NCBI RefSeq assembly: GCF_011764425.1
Contig: NZ_BLPF01000004.1
Location: 880,001 to 944,000 of the forward strand
From: Phytohabitans houttuyneae
Lineage (GTDB): Bacteria > Actinomycetota > Actinomycetes > Mycobacteriales > Micromonosporaceae
Reading direction: 5' to 3'
DNA length: 64,000 nucleotides
A model generated the notes under the pieces. That model worked only from the letters and a program-made list of their open reading frames with translations. It was not told where the DNA came from and did no database searches. Both the position numbers and the translations under genes were made by a program. Positions 17,041 to 26,506 of this stretch are shown here, piece after piece. Each line of letters opens with the position of its first letter. Position 1 is the first letter of the stretch.

Positions 17041-18099
17041 ATGAAACACGCGTCCGACCTGTCCCGTCGCCGGCTGCTGTTCGGTGGGGCCGCGCTCGGC
17101 GCGGGAGCATTGCTCACCGCGTGCACCAGCAACGAGCCGGACGAGCCGAGCGGCGGCGGCGCGCAGACGGTCGCCGCCGGCAGCAACGCCAACGCCGCGC
17201 CTGGCGAAAAGGTCACCATCGGCTTCTCCGCGCCGGCGGCCGACCACGGCTGGATCGCCGCGATCACCAAGAACGCCAAGGCCCAGGCCGACACGTACTC
17301 GGACGTCGAGTTCAAGACGGTCGAGGCCGGCGCCGACGCGGCCGCCCAGCGGTCCGCGCTCCAGACGCTCATCGCGCAGAAGCCGAGCATCATCGTGCTG
17401 CTGCCGCACGACGGCAAGGAGCTGAACGCGTTCGGTCTGGAGGCGATGAAGGCCGGCATCCCGGTCGTCAACCTGGACCGCGCATTCCCCGACCCGCTCG
17501 CCTACCGCCTGCAGATCAAGGGCGACAACTACGGCATGGGCGTGTCCGCGGCGCACTACATCATCGACCAGATGAAGGCGAAGAACGTCGCCAACCCGGT
17601 CATCGGCGAGATCGCCGGCATGGACGAGCTGGAGCTGACCCAGGAGCGGTCGAAGGGCTTCGCCGACACGCTGGCCCAGGCCGGCTTCAAGGTGCAGAAC
17701 CGGCGGGCCGCGCGGTTCACCGCCGACACCGGCCGGGCGGAAGCAGCAGGCCTGCTTCAGGCGCTGCCCAAGATGGACGCGCTGTGGAACCACGACGACG
17801 ACCAGGGCATCGGTGTCCTGGCCGCCATCACCCAGGCCAACCGCAGCGAGTTCATCATGGTCGGCGGTGCCGGCTCCAAAGCGGCGATCGACGCCATCCA
17901 GGCCGACAACAGCGTGCTCAAGGCAACCGTGACGTACAGCCCCTCGATGGCCTCGTCGGCGATCTCGCTCGCCCGGCTCATCGCCCAGAACAAGGGCATG
18001 TCCGACCTCGTCGAGCTGCAGGTCCCGAAGGAGATCATCCTCGCCTCCGAGACCATCACCAAGGAGAACGCGAGCAACTACGTCAAGCTCGGGTTCTGA
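17041..18099 (+). CDS. Sugar-binding lipoprotein of the RbsB-type importer
   Basis: 352 residues. The signal carries both a twin-arginine-like SRRRLLF and a lipobox 'LLTAC' (Cys at about residue 24), so it is a Tat-exported lipoprotein. The mature part is a periplasmic-binding-protein type I (Peripla_BP_4) fold, with 'IGFSAPAADHGWIAAITKNAKAQA', 'IVLLPHDG', 'VVNLDRAF' and 'WNHDDDQGIGVLAAI'. It captures the sugar and hands it to the permease at 15876. The substrate is unknown; the neighbours suggest a sugar processed by oxidation at a ring carbon. Confidence 0.92.
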   Translation: MKHASDLSRRRLLFGGAALGAGALLTACTSNEPDEPSGGGAQTVAAGSNANAAPGEKVTIGFSAPAADHGWIAAITKNAKAQADTYSDVEFKTVEAGADAAAQRSALQTLIAQKPSIIVLLPHDGKELNAFGLEAMKAGIPVVNLDRAFPDPLAYRLQIKGDNYGMGVSAAHYIIDQMKAKNVANPVIGEIAGMDELELTQERSKGFADTLAQAGFKVQNRRAARFTADTGRAEAAGLLQALPKMDALWNHDDDQGIGVLAAITQANRSEFIMVGGAGSKAAIDAIQADNSVLKATVTYSPSMASSAISLARLIAQNKGMSDLVELQVPKEIILASETITKENASNYVKLGF

Positions 18100-18120
18100 C
18101 GTAACGGGGGGAGACCCACC

Positions 18121-19323
18121 TTGTCCACCATGGAAAAAGAGCTGCGGGTCGGCATGGTCGGCTACGCGTTCATGGGCGCCGCGCACTCGCAGGCGTGGCG
18201 CACCGTGAACCGCGTGTACGACCTTCCGGCACGCGCCCGCATGTCCGTGATCTGCGGCCGTGACGAGTCGAAGGTGGCCGAGGCCGCCACGCGGCTCGGC
18301 TGGGAGGCGTACACGACCGACTGGCGTGAGCTGATCACCCGCGACGACGTCGACGTGATCGACGTGTGCACACCGGGCGACAGCCATGCCGAGATCGCGA
18401 TCGCCGCGCTGGAGGCGGGCAAGCACGTCCTGTGCGAGAAGCCACTCGCCAACTCCGTCGAGGAAGCGCGGGCCATGGTCGCTGCGGCGGTCCAGGCCCA
18501 GGCGGCCGGCGTACGGTCCATGTGCGGGTTCAACTACCGCCGCGTGCCGGCCGTCGCGCTCATGCGCCACCTCGTCGAGAGTGGACGGCTGGGTGTGGTG
18601 CGGCACGTCCGCGCGGCGTACCTGCAGGACTGGATCGTGGATCCGCAGTTTCCGCTGGTCTGGCGGTTGCAGCGGGACAAGGCGGGCTCCGGTGCGCTCG
18701 GCGACATCGGCGCGCACATCATCGACCTGACCCAGTTCGTCACGGGTCAGCGGATCACCGGCGTCAGCGGGCTCACCGAGACCTTCATCAAGGAGCGCCC
18801 GCTGCCGTCGGAGGCCGCCGGGCTGGCCGCGTCGGCGGACGGCTCGGGGACTGGTCCGGTCACTGTGGACGACGCCGCCCTCTTCCTGGCGCGGCTCGAC
18901 GGCGGCGCGGTGGGCACGTACGAGGCCACCCGCTTCGCCACCGGCCGCAAAAACGCCGTGCGCGTGGAGGTCAACGGCTCGCTCGGCTCGGTCGCGTTCG
19001 ACTTCGAGCGGATGAACGAGCTGGAGTTCTACGACGCCACGGCGCCCGGCACGGAGCAGGGATTCACGAAGATCCTGGTGACCGAGTCCGACCACCCGTA
19101 CCTGTCGGCCTGGTGGCCGCCGGGGCACATCATCGGGTACGAGCACACGTTCACGCACGAGATGCGCGACTTCCTGGAGGCCGTCGGCACCGGGGCGGAC
19201 CCCACGCCCTCGTTCGTCGACGCGCTCCAGGTGCAGCTCGTGATGGACGCCGTGACCAGCTCGGCGGAGCAGGACTCGGCGTGGACCGAGGTGGCACCGG
19301 CTCTGGCCGAAGTCGCCGCCTGA
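18121..19323 (+). CDS. Gfo/Idh/MocA-family NAD(P)-dependent sugar oxidoreductase
   Basis: 400 residues. N-terminal Rossmann fold with 'VGMVGYAFMGAAHSQAW' and 'CTPGDSHAEIAIAALEAGKHVLCEKPLA', which gives the EKP catalytic motif, then the alpha/beta C-terminal domain with 'GDIGAHIIDL'. The TTG at 18121 is preferred because GGGGGGAG ends seven bases upstream; the in-frame ATG at 18130 would be 16 bases away. It is the last gene of the importer operon. It probably oxidises the imported sugar or inositol-type compound. A 12-bp hairpin follows at 19435. Confidence 0.9.
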   Translation: MSTMEKELRVGMVGYAFMGAAHSQAWRTVNRVYDLPARARMSVICGRDESKVAEAATRLGWEAYTTDWRELITRDDVDVIDVCTPGDSHAEIAIAALEAGKHVLCEKPLANSVEEARAMVAAAVQAQAAGVRSMCGFNYRRVPAVALMRHLVESGRLGVVRHVRAAYLQDWIVDPQFPLVWRLQRDKAGSGALGDIGAHIIDLTQFVTGQRITGVSGLTETFIKERPLPSEAAGLAASADGSGTGPVTVDDAALFLARLDGGAVGTYEATRFATGRKNAVRVEVNGSLGSVAFDFERMNELEFYDATAPGTEQGFTKILVTESDHPYLSAWWPPGHIIGYEHTFTHEMRDFLEAVGTGADPTPSFVDALQVQLVMDAVTSSAEQDSAWTEVAPALAEVAA

Positions 19324-19434
19324 CCACACCCACCGTGGGCGCGGTGGCGCGCGCCCACCTTGACACCTCGGGCTACCCGCGAGGGTCCGGAAGCGGTTGC
19401 GCCCCGCGTCCGGATGGGTGGCTTCCGGGGCGGC

Positions 19435-19474
19435 CGTACGGCGCGGTTGAGCCCAGAATCAGCCGCGCCGTACG
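19435..19474. terminator. 12-bp hairpin after the sugar importer operon
   Basis: Perfect arms CGTACGGCGCGG (19435-19446) and CCGCGCCGTACG (19463-19474) with a 16-nt loop, about 110 bases after the oxidoreductase stop and 90 before the next start. Likely a terminator for the operon. Confidence 0.6.
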
Positions 19475-19562
19475 ACCAGCACCACGGCGCGCTCGCAAGA
19501 CCTTGGCGGGCATGGCACCGCGCCAGGGGTAGGGAACCCACACCCAGACCCCGGAGGGTTAC

Positions 19563-22500
19563 ATGGCTCCACTTGCAAGGCGGTGGCTGACAATGGCCGC
19601 CGTTTCCGCGCTGTCCATACCGCTGGTGGCCGCCGCACCAGCCAACGCCGCCCCCGAGCCGGGTACGGCCGAGAGCCTCACCGCCCAGGAGAACGGACCC
19701 GAGACGCTCCGCTCCGACGCCCGCGCACCCGAGTCGTACAAGGTGCTCGTCTTCACCAAGACCGACGGCGCCCGCCGCGCGTCCATCCAGGACGGTGTGC
19801 GGGTCATCCGCGCGCTCGGCGCGGAAAACGGCTTCACCGTCACGGTCACACAGGACGGCGGGGCGTTCACCGCGGAAAACCTTGCCGACTACCGCGCGGT
19901 GGTCTTCCTCAACACCACCGGCAACGTGCTCAACCCCACGCAGGAAGCCGCGTTCGAGGCGTACTTCCGGGCCGGTGGCGGCTACGTCGGCGTACACGCC
20001 GCGGCCGAGACCGAGCAGGACTGGACGTTCTACCGCAACGTGCTCGGCACCGGCGTCTCCGGTGTGTCCGGCGTGGACAGCGCGACGGTGAAGGTCGCCG
20101 ACCGTGCGCACCCCTCCACGGAGACGGTGCCGCGCGAGCTGACGTTGAACGAGGAGTGGTACAACTACACCGCCAACGTCCGCGGCGTCTCGCACGTGCT
20201 GGCCACTGTGGACGAAAAGGGCTACACCGGTGGCTCGATGGGCTTCGACCACCCGGTGGCCTGGTGCAAGGACTACCAGGGTGGCCGCTCGTGGTACACC
20301 GGGCTGGGCCACTCGATCGAGACGTACCGCAACGGCAGCTTCAAGAAGCACCTGCTGGGCGGCATCCAGTGGTCGGCCGGCGTGGTCGAGGGTGACTGCG
20401 GCGCGACCGTGCTCGCCAACTACGAGAAGGTCACGCTCAACGACGAGCCGGGCGAGCCGATGTCGCTGTCGGTGCTCCCGGACGGCCGCGTGCTGCACAA
20501 CACCCGCGGCGGCGAGATCCGGCTGTACGACCCGGCGACCGGCGCCAGCCCGGTCATCACCACCGTCCCGGTCTACACCCACGACGAGGACGGCCTGCAG
20601 ACGCTGACGGTCGACCCCGACTTCGCCAACAACAAGTGGGTCTACGTCTACTACGCGCCGAAGCTGAACACTCCGGTCGACGACCCGGCCACGACCGGCG
20701 TCAACGAGGGCGACGCGCCGGCGACCAGCACCGACCCCACGGTGTGGGACAAGTTCAAGGGGTACAACCAGCTGTCCCGGTTCAAGTTCGTGGAAGAGCC
20801 GACCCCGCACCTCGACCTGTCCAGTGAGCAGCAGATCATCCGGGTGGACGTGGACCGCGGCATCTGCTGCCACGTCGCCGGCAAGGTGAAGTTCGACGGC
20901 AAGGGCAACCTGTTCCTGATCACCGGTGACGACACCAACGCCGGTGGCTCCGACGGGTACGTGCCGATCAACGAGTCGCCGACGCAGGGCCCCGGCTACG
21001 ACGCGCAGCGCTCCTCGGCCAACACCAACGACCTGCGTGGCAAGGTGCTGCGGATCAAGGTCAAGGCGAACGGGACGTACTCGATCCCGAGCGGCAACCT
21101 CTTCCCCGAGACCCAGGACTACGACAACAAGACCCGTCCGGAGATCTTCCTGATGGGCCTGCGCAACCCCTTCCGGTTCGACGTCGACGCCAGCGGCATG
21201 GTGTACGTCGGCGACTACTCGCCGGACTCGCGGGTGCCGAGCGCCACGCGTGGCCCGGAGGGCACCGGTCGCTGGTTCGCCACCAAGACGGCGGGCAACT
21301 ACGGCTGGCCGTACTGCTACTCGCCGAGCCTGCCGTACATCGACTTCGACTTCGTGACCCGCACCTCGGGCCAGCCGTTCAACTGCGGTGCGCCGGTGAA
21401 CAACTCGCCGCGCAACACCGGCCGGACCGTGCTGCCGGCGGTGCAGCAGCCGCAGTTCTGGTACACGTACAACGCCCTCACCCCGTGCGCGGGCGCGTAC
21501 CTGTCCACCCCGCCGACCGCGTGTGACTTCAAGTGGCCGGTGATCGGTACCGGCGGCGTCGGCCCGCACGGCGGCCCGATCTACAAGTACGACGCCGACC
21601 TGGACTCGGAGACGAAGCTGCCGGAGTACTACAACAACGCGGTCTTCTTCGGCGAGTTCACACGGGACAAGATGTTCGTGATGCAGACCGACGGCAAGGG
21701 CAACCTGACCGGCGTCGAGCAGTTCCTGCCCGGCTTCGTCTTCGACAACCTGATGGAGATGGAAATCGGTCCGGAAGGGAACATCTACTTCCTGGAGTAC
21801 GGCGACGGCTTCTTCCGGGCCAACCCGGACGCGCAGCTCGCCATGATCCGGTACGTTAAGGGCACGCGGGCGCCGGTCGCCAAGCTTGCCGCCACGCCCA
21901 CCTCCGGGCAGGCCCCGCTCACCGTGCAGTTCAGCAGCGCGGGCACCTTCGACCCCGACCCGGGCGAGTCCATCTCGTACGCCTGGGACTTCACCAGCGA
22001 CGGCACGGTCGACTCCGCCGACCCGAACCCGTCGTTCACCTATACGAGCAACGGTGTCTACGTCGCCAAGCTGACCGTCACCGACTCCACCGGCAAGACG
22101 GCGGTGCTGACCCGCGAGATCGTCGTGGGTAACACGGCACCGACGGTGACGGTGACAACGCCGGTCTCCGGCACGTTCTTCAACTGGGGTGACACGATCC
22201 CGTACACGGTGACGGTCACCGATCCCGAGGACGGCACCATCGACTGCAGCCGGGTACGGGTCTCGTTCATCCTTGGCCACGACACGCACGGCCACGAGAT
22301 GACGGCGACCACCGGTTGCTCGGGTACGCTGCCATCCCCGGCGGACGGAGCCGACCACGCGGGCGGCTACCTGTACGGCGGGATCAGCGCCTCGTACACG
22401 GACCTGGGCGGCAACGGCCAGCCGGCACTGACCACGGTCGGCCAGGCGGTCATCCAGGTGCGCCGGCAGCAGGCCGAGTTCGCCCAGGTGCAGCAGGGCG

Positions 22501-22880
22501 TGACGGTGGCCAACACCGGCGACACGGGCGGCGGCCAGCACGTGACCGGCATCGACGCGGGTGACCACATCGCGTTCGATCCGATCAACCTGGGCGGCGC
22601 CAGCACAGTCACCTTCCGCTACGCCAGCGGTGGCACCGCCACCGCCGGCACGCCGCGGGCAACGGTCGAGCTGCGGGTGGGTTCGCCCACCGGCGCGGTC
22701 GTCGCCACGGCAACGCTCAACGCGACCAGCGGTACCAACTCCTGGGCGAGCCAGAGCATCCCGGTCAGCTACGCGGCCGGCACGCAGCGGCTCTACCTGG
22801 TATTCGGTGCGGTGTCGGGCGGCCCGACCACCGGACTGGTCAACCTGAACTGGGTCGAGTTCGGCGCGCCAGCGCCGTAA
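19563..22880 (+). CDS. Secreted ThuA domain + PQQ-type sugar dehydrogenase + PKD protein
   Basis: 1105 residues. Signal peptide (1-29, APANA-AP). ThuA-like domain at about 58-280 ('YKVLVFTKTDG', 'FRAGGGYVGVHAAAETE', 'DHPVAWCKDYQGGRSWYTGLGH'). Glucose/sorbosone dehydrogenase-type beta propeller at about 290-765 ('GRVLHNTRGGEIRL', 'EIFLMGLRNPFRF', 'AGNYGWPYCY'). PKD domain at about 770-850 ('YAWDFTSDGTVDSADPNP'). Another Ig-like domain follows, then a C-terminal CBM6-like beta domain (about 965-1105, 'WASQSIPVSYAAGTQRLYLVF'). ThuA domains act in 3-keto-glucoside metabolism, so this may oxidise glycosides outside the cell and feed the importer before it. GGAGGG lies six bases before the ATG. Confidence 0.9.
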   Translation: MAPLARRWLTMAAVSALSIPLVAAAPANAAPEPGTAESLTAQENGPETLRSDARAPESYKVLVFTKTDGARRASIQDGVRVIRALGAENGFTVTVTQDGGAFTAENLADYRAVVFLNTTGNVLNPTQEAAFEAYFRAGGGYVGVHAAAETEQDWTFYRNVLGTGVSGVSGVDSATVKVADRAHPSTETVPRELTLNEEWYNYTANVRGVSHVLATVDEKGYTGGSMGFDHPVAWCKDYQGGRSWYTGLGHSIETYRNGSFKKHLLGGIQWSAGVVEGDCGATVLANYEKVTLNDEPGEPMSLSVLPDGRVLHNTRGGEIRLYDPATGASPVITTVPVYTHDEDGLQTLTVDPDFANNKWVYVYYAPKLNTPVDDPATTGVNEGDAPATSTDPTVWDKFKGYNQLSRFKFVEEPTPHLDLSSEQQIIRVDVDRGICCHVAGKVKFDGKGNLFLITGDDTNAGGSDGYVPINESPTQGPGYDAQRSSANTNDLRGKVLRIKVKANGTYSIPSGNLFPETQDYDNKTRPEIFLMGLRNPFRFDVDASGMVYVGDYSPDSRVPSATRGPEGTGRWFATKTAGNYGWPYCYSPSLPYIDFDFVTRTSGQPFNCGAPVNNSPRNTGRTVLPAVQQPQFWYTYNALTPCAGAYLSTPPTACDFKWPVIGTGGVGPHGGPIYKYDADLDSETKLPEYYNNAVFFGEFTRDKMFVMQTDGKGNLTGVEQFLPGFVFDNLMEMEIGPEGNIYFLEYGDGFFRANPDAQLAMIRYVKGTRAPVAKLAATPTSGQAPLTVQFSSAGTFDPDPGESISYAWDFTSDGTVDSADPNPSFTYTSNGVYVAKLTVTDSTGKTAVLTREIVVGNTAPTVTVTTPVSGTFFNWGDTIPYTVTVTDPEDGTIDCSRVRVSFILGHDTHGHEMTATTGCSGTLPSPADGADHAGGYLYGGISASYTDLGGNGQPALTTVGQAVIQVRRQQAEFAQVQQGVTVANTGDTGGGQHVTGIDAGDHIAFDPINLGGASTVTFRYASGGTATAGTPRATVELRVGSPTGAVVATATLNATSGTNSWASQSIPVSYAAGTQRLYLVFGAVSGGPTTGLVNLNWVEFGAPAP

Positions 22881-22893
22881 CCCAAAGACGTGG

Positions 22894-22945
22894 AGGGCGG
22901 GAACGGACGCCGACCGGTCCCGCTCGCCACAGCCCCGTCCGCCCT
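22894..22945 (+). terminator. Possible terminator hairpin after the ThuA/PQQ gene
   Basis: AGGGCGG (22894-22900) can pair with CCGCCCT (22939-22945), 13 bases after the stop, with a shorter inner GGAC/GTCC pairing. The loop is long, so this is a weak call. Confidence 0.3.
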
Positions 22946-23084
22946 GCCCGCCGGGCCGCGACAGCGTCGTTGCCGCCGACTCCGGCGCCGTCACGGTGGT
23001 GCCATCCCGGCAGGCGGGTGGACGGGGCCCAAACCACCCAGCGAGGGCCAGATCGCTGGTATCTAATCAAGGTGGGAGGTCACT

Positions 23085-24224
23085 ATGGCGACAGGTGTAT
23101 GGCTCGCTGGTGGGCGCGGTTCAGTCGCCGTGACCAGCATCGTCGGTGCGTCCGCGATCAGGGCCGGCCTCGCCGATCCCACCGGTTGCGTCACCGAGCT
23201 GCCCCAGCTGCGCAGCCCCGCGCTGCCGACCATCGGCGACCTCGTCTTCGGCGGTCACGACCCGGCGTCCACCCGGCTGTGCAAGAAGGCGGAAGCGCTC
23301 GCGGCCGCGGGCGTGCTGCCCGCCCGGCTTGTCGAGGCGCTCCGCGAGGAGCTGGCCACCGTCGAGCCGGAGATCCGGCCGGTCCCGGTGGCGGCCACCC
23401 AGCTGGAGACGGCCACGCTCATCGCGGAAGACATCGCCGCGTTCCGCTTCCGGCACAGCCTGGATCGCGTGGTCGTGGTCAACGTCTCCTCGACCGAGCC
23501 GGCACCGGCCCCACACCCCGCGCACGCCGACGCGGACGTGCTGCGCCAGGCGCTGGCCGAGCCCGGAGTGGTGCTGCCGCCCAGTTCTCTGTACGCATAT
23601 GCGGCTTTTCTTTCGGGCTGCTCATACATCGATTTCACCCCATCGACAGGTGCCCGCCTGCCCGCGCTCGACGCGCTCGCGCACCGCCACGCGGTCCCGT
23701 ACGCCGGGCATGACGGCAAGACCGGCGAGACGCTGGTCAAGTCGGTGCTGGCGCCGATGTTCGCGATGCGAAACCTGCGGGTCCGCACCTGGTCCGGCAC
23801 CAACCTGCTCGGCGGCGGCGACGGCGCCAACCTGGCCGACCCGGGCGCCAACGCGGCCAAGTCGACGAGCAAGCAGCGGGTGCTCGGCGAGACGCTCGGC
23901 TACGAGCCGCAGGGCAATACCCGCATCGAGTACGTCGACGACATCGGTGACTTCAAGACCGCCTGGGACCTCATCACGTTCAGCGGCTTCCTCGGCACGT
24001 CGATGCGGATGGAGTTCACCTGGCACGGCTGCGACTCCGCGCTCGCCGCACCGCTGGTGCTCGACCTGGCCCGGCTGACCGCCGCCGCACACAAGTGCGG
24101 GCGGAGTGGGCCACTGAGCGAGCTGGCCTTCTTCTTCAAAGATCCATTGGGTACCGTGCCGCACGCGCTGGCCGAGCAGTGGGCGCTGCTGGCCTCGTTC
24201 GTGCGAGGACTGGGCGATGCCTAG
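23085..24224 (+). CDS. myo-Inositol-1-phosphate synthase-family protein (first gene of the ebo-type operon)
   Basis: 379 residues. N-terminal nucleotide-binding 'GVWLAGGRGSVAVTSIVGASAI', then 'VVVVNVSSTEP', 'YAGHDGKTGETLVKSVLAPMF' and 'WSGTNLLGGGDGANL', all features of the actinobacterial inositol-3-phosphate synthase family. Such enzymes turn glucose-6-phosphate into inositol phosphate using NAD internally. It opens a run of coupled genes (24217-29845) that are ebo homologues, so it probably makes or modifies a cyclitol for that pathway rather than serving general inositol supply. GGGAGG stands seven bases before ATG. Its end overlaps the prenyltransferase start (ATGCCTAG). Confidence 0.85.
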   Translation: MATGVWLAGGRGSVAVTSIVGASAIRAGLADPTGCVTELPQLRSPALPTIGDLVFGGHDPASTRLCKKAEALAAAGVLPARLVEALREELATVEPEIRPVPVAATQLETATLIAEDIAAFRFRHSLDRVVVVNVSSTEPAPAPHPAHADADVLRQALAEPGVVLPPSSLYAYAAFLSGCSYIDFTPSTGARLPALDALAHRHAVPYAGHDGKTGETLVKSVLAPMFAMRNLRVRTWSGTNLLGGGDGANLADPGANAAKSTSKQRVLGETLGYEPQGNTRIEYVDDIGDFKTAWDLITFSGFLGTSMRMEFTWHGCDSALAAPLVLDLARLTAAAHKCGRSGPLSELAFFFKDPLGTVPHALAEQWALLASFVRGLGDA

Positions 24225-25083
24225 CCTGCGATCGCTCGTGGAGCTGGTCCGCGCGCCGGCCGCGCTGTCGGTACCCGGCGATGTGGTCGCGGGCGGGGCC
24301 GCCGGTGGCGCGCTCGGGCCGCGCACCGCGGGCCTCGCCGCCGCGTCGGTGTGCCTCTACTGGTCCGGCATGGCGGCCAACGACTGGGCCGACCGCGAGC
24401 TGGACGCGGTCGAGCGGCCCGAGCGACCCATCCCGTCCGGCCGCGTCACCCCGCCACAGGCGCTCGGCATCGCGGCCGGTCTCACCGCCGCCGGTGTCGC
24501 GCTCGCCGCCCTCGCCGGCGGCCGTCGCGCGCTGGCCGTCGCGCTTCCGCTGGCCGGTGCCGTGTGGGCGTACGACCTGCGGGCCAAGAACACGCCCGCA
24601 GGCCCGGCCGTCATGGCCGCGTGCCGGGGGCTCGACGTGCTGCTCGGCGCCTCACCGGGGCGGGTGGCGCGGGCGCTGCCGGCGGCGCTGACGGTCGCCG
24701 CGCACACGTACACGGTCACCGCCCTGTCCCGCCGCGAGGTCTCGGGCGCCGACCGCGCGCTGCCCGCCGCGACGCTGGCCGGCACCGCCGCCGTGGCGCT
24801 CGCCGCCGGCCTGCCCGCCGCCCGCAACGGCCGGGGCCCCGTCGCCGCGGTGCCCGGCGCCCTCGCCGCCTGGTACGCCGCCGGGTACGGCGCGGCGCAG
24901 GCCCGGGTCGCCGCCGACCCCTCCGCCGCCCGCGTGCGCGCCGCCGTCGGTGCCGGCATCACCGGCCTCCCGCCGCTGCAAGGAGCGCTCGCCGCCGCTG
25001 CCGGCGCGCCCGCCACGGGCGTCGTGGTCGCGGCCATCGCACCGCTCGCCCGCCGCCTCGCGCGGAGGGTCTCACCCACATGA
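24217..25083 (+). CDS. eboC: UbiA-family prenyltransferase, EboC-like
   Basis: 288 residues with eight or nine membrane helices rich in Ala. The first Asp-rich motif is present as 'NDWADRELDAVERPERPIPSG' (N-D-x-x-D-x-x-x-D), which binds the prenyl diphosphate through magnesium. The second is degenerate, 'VWAYDLRAKNTPAG'. UbiA enzymes attach a prenyl chain to a small acceptor in the membrane. In ebo clusters this position is EboC. It overlaps the genes on both sides (8 bases upstream, ATGA downstream), so it is firmly in the operon. The acceptor may be the product of the neighbouring inositol-phosphate-synthase-like gene; that is inference. Confidence 0.85.
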   Translation: MPSLRSLVELVRAPAALSVPGDVVAGGAAGGALGPRTAGLAAASVCLYWSGMAANDWADRELDAVERPERPIPSGRVTPPQALGIAAGLTAAGVALAALAGGRRALAVALPLAGAVWAYDLRAKNTPAGPAVMAACRGLDVLLGASPGRVARALPAALTVAAHTYTVTALSRREVSGADRALPAATLAGTAAVALAAGLPAARNGRGPVAAVPGALAAWYAAGYGAAQARVAADPSAARVRAAVGAGITGLPPLQGALAAAAGAPATGVVVAAIAPLARRLARRVSPT

Positions 25084-25919
25084 GCATCCGATTCGGGTAC
25101 GGGACGAACGGGTTCGCCAACCACCGGCTGACCGACGCGCTGGCGGTGATCGCCGACCTCGGGTACGACGGCGTGGCGCTCACGCTCGACCACGACCACC
25201 TCGACCCGTTCGCGCCGGACCTCGCCCGCCGCACCGACGAGCTGGCGGCCACATTGGACCGGCTCGGCCTGTCGGTGGTGGTCGAGACCGGCGCCCGCTA
25301 CCTGCTCGACCCGTGGCACAAGCACGCGCCCACCCTGCTGCACGACGATCCGGCCAAGCGCCTGGAGTTTCTGCGCCGCGCGATCCGGATCGGTGCCGAC
25401 CTGGACGCCGAGGCGGTCTCGTTCTGGTCCGGCATCACGCCGGCCGGTGTCACCGACCCGTGGGAGCGGCTTGTGCGCGGCTGCGCCGAGCTCGTGGGGT
25501 TTGCCGCGGACGCCGGTGTGACGCTCGGCTTCGAGCCCGAGCCCGGCATGCTCGTCGACGACATCGCCGCGTGGCGCCGGCTGCACGCCGACCTGGGCGC
25601 GCCGCCCGGCTTCGGCATCACCCTCGACATCGGACACTGCCGCTGCCTCGAGCCGCTGCCGGTGCCGGAGTGCGTGCTGGCGGTCGCCGACCACCTGGTC
25701 AACGTCCAGATCGACGACATGCGCCGGGGAGTGCACGAACACCTGGAGTTCGGCACCGGCGAGATCGACTTCCCGCCGGTGCTGCGCGCGCTGGCCGAGT
25801 CCGGCTACCGCGGCCTCGTGGCCGTCGAGCTGCCCCGTCACTCGCACGCCGCGCCCACGGTGGCGGCACACTCCATCGAGTTCCTCCGCAAGGCAGAGCG
25901 GGCTGGGGAGGCAACGTGA
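25080..25919 (+). CDS. Sugar-phosphate isomerase/epimerase-like TIM-barrel protein
   Basis: 279 residues, an AP-endonuclease-2/xylose-isomerase-like barrel. Putative metal ligands are seen in 'FEPEPGMLVDD' (Glu), 'ITLDIGHCRCLE' (Asp, His) and 'VAVELPRHSH' (Glu). It starts inside the prenyltransferase stop (ATGA) and ends in GTGA with the EboA gene. An extra barrel protein beside EboE suggests an additional isomerisation or epimerisation step on the cyclitol or sugar intermediate. Substrate unknown. Confidence 0.85.
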   Translation: MSIRFGYGTNGFANHRLTDALAVIADLGYDGVALTLDHDHLDPFAPDLARRTDELAATLDRLGLSVVVETGARYLLDPWHKHAPTLLHDDPAKRLEFLRRAIRIGADLDAEAVSFWSGITPAGVTDPWERLVRGCAELVGFAADAGVTLGFEPEPGMLVDDIAAWRRLHADLGAPPGFGITLDIGHCRCLEPLPVPECVLAVADHLVNVQIDDMRRGVHEHLEFGTGEIDFPPVLRALAESGYRGLVAVELPRHSHAAPTVAAHSIEFLRKAERAGEAT

Positions 25920-26506
25920 CAACGCTGGACGAGCTGCGGGTGGCGGTACCCGCGCAGGGCTGGCTCGGCGAGGCGCTGGAGCGCGTCGCGGCCGAACCGG
26001 GCGCGATCGCGCGGCTCTTTCCGGCCGCCGGCCGGCGGGTCGGGCGGGACGCGCTCGTGGATGTGCCCGGCTGGAGCGCCGACGAGGCCGCGCGGGTGCA
26101 GCTGCTCGCCGCGCTCCCGGCCGACCGGGTCGCGGCCGAGGCGGAGGGGCTTTACCGGTACGGCGACGCCGCCGAAAAGCGGGCCGTGCTCAAGGCGCTG
26201 CCGATGCTGCCGATCGCCGACGAGGGCGTGCCGCTGCTGCGGGACGCGATCCGGACCAACGACACCCGCCTGGTGGCCGCCGCCGTCGGCCCGTACGCGC
26301 GTTACCTCGACGACGCGGCGTGGCGCCAGGCGGTACTCAAGTGCGTCTTCATGGGCATACCACTGTCCAACGTGGACGGCCTCGACGAGCGGGCCGACGC
26401 CGAGCTCGCCACGATGCTCGGCGGCCTGGTCGAGGAGCGCCGGGCGGCCGGCCGCGACATGGCCCCCGACGCGCTCGCCCTGCTCGACCGGTTGAAGGGA
26501 CTCTGA
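25916..26506 (+). CDS. eboA: EboA-domain protein
   Basis: 196 residues from the GTG at 25916, which overlaps the previous stop as GTGA. The C-terminal half fits EboA: 'KRAVLKALPMLP', 'AIRTNDTRLVAAAVGPYARYLDDAAWRQAVLKCVFMG' and 'GLDERADAELATMLGGLVEERRAAGR'. The fold is all-helical with HEAT-like repeats and no catalytic motif is evident. EboA is the signature gene of ebo clusters, which are linked to trafficking of a metabolite to the periplasm in cyanobacteria. Its biochemical role is unknown. Confidence 0.88.
   Translation: MTTLDELRVAVPAQGWLGEALERVAAEPGAIARLFPAAGRRVGRDALVDVPGWSADEAARVQLLAALPADRVAAEAEGLYRYGDAAEKRAVLKALPMLPIADEGVPLLRDAIRTNDTRLVAAAVGPYARYLDDAAWRQAVLKCVFMGIPLSNVDGLDERADAELATMLGGLVEERRAAGRDMAPDALALLDRLKGL

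Noticed and set aside
19029-22994. A 1321-codon open frame on the minus strand opposite the ThuA/PQQ gene.
   Set aside because: Shadow of the 1105-residue secreted protein, whose domains and signal peptide are clear on the plus strand.
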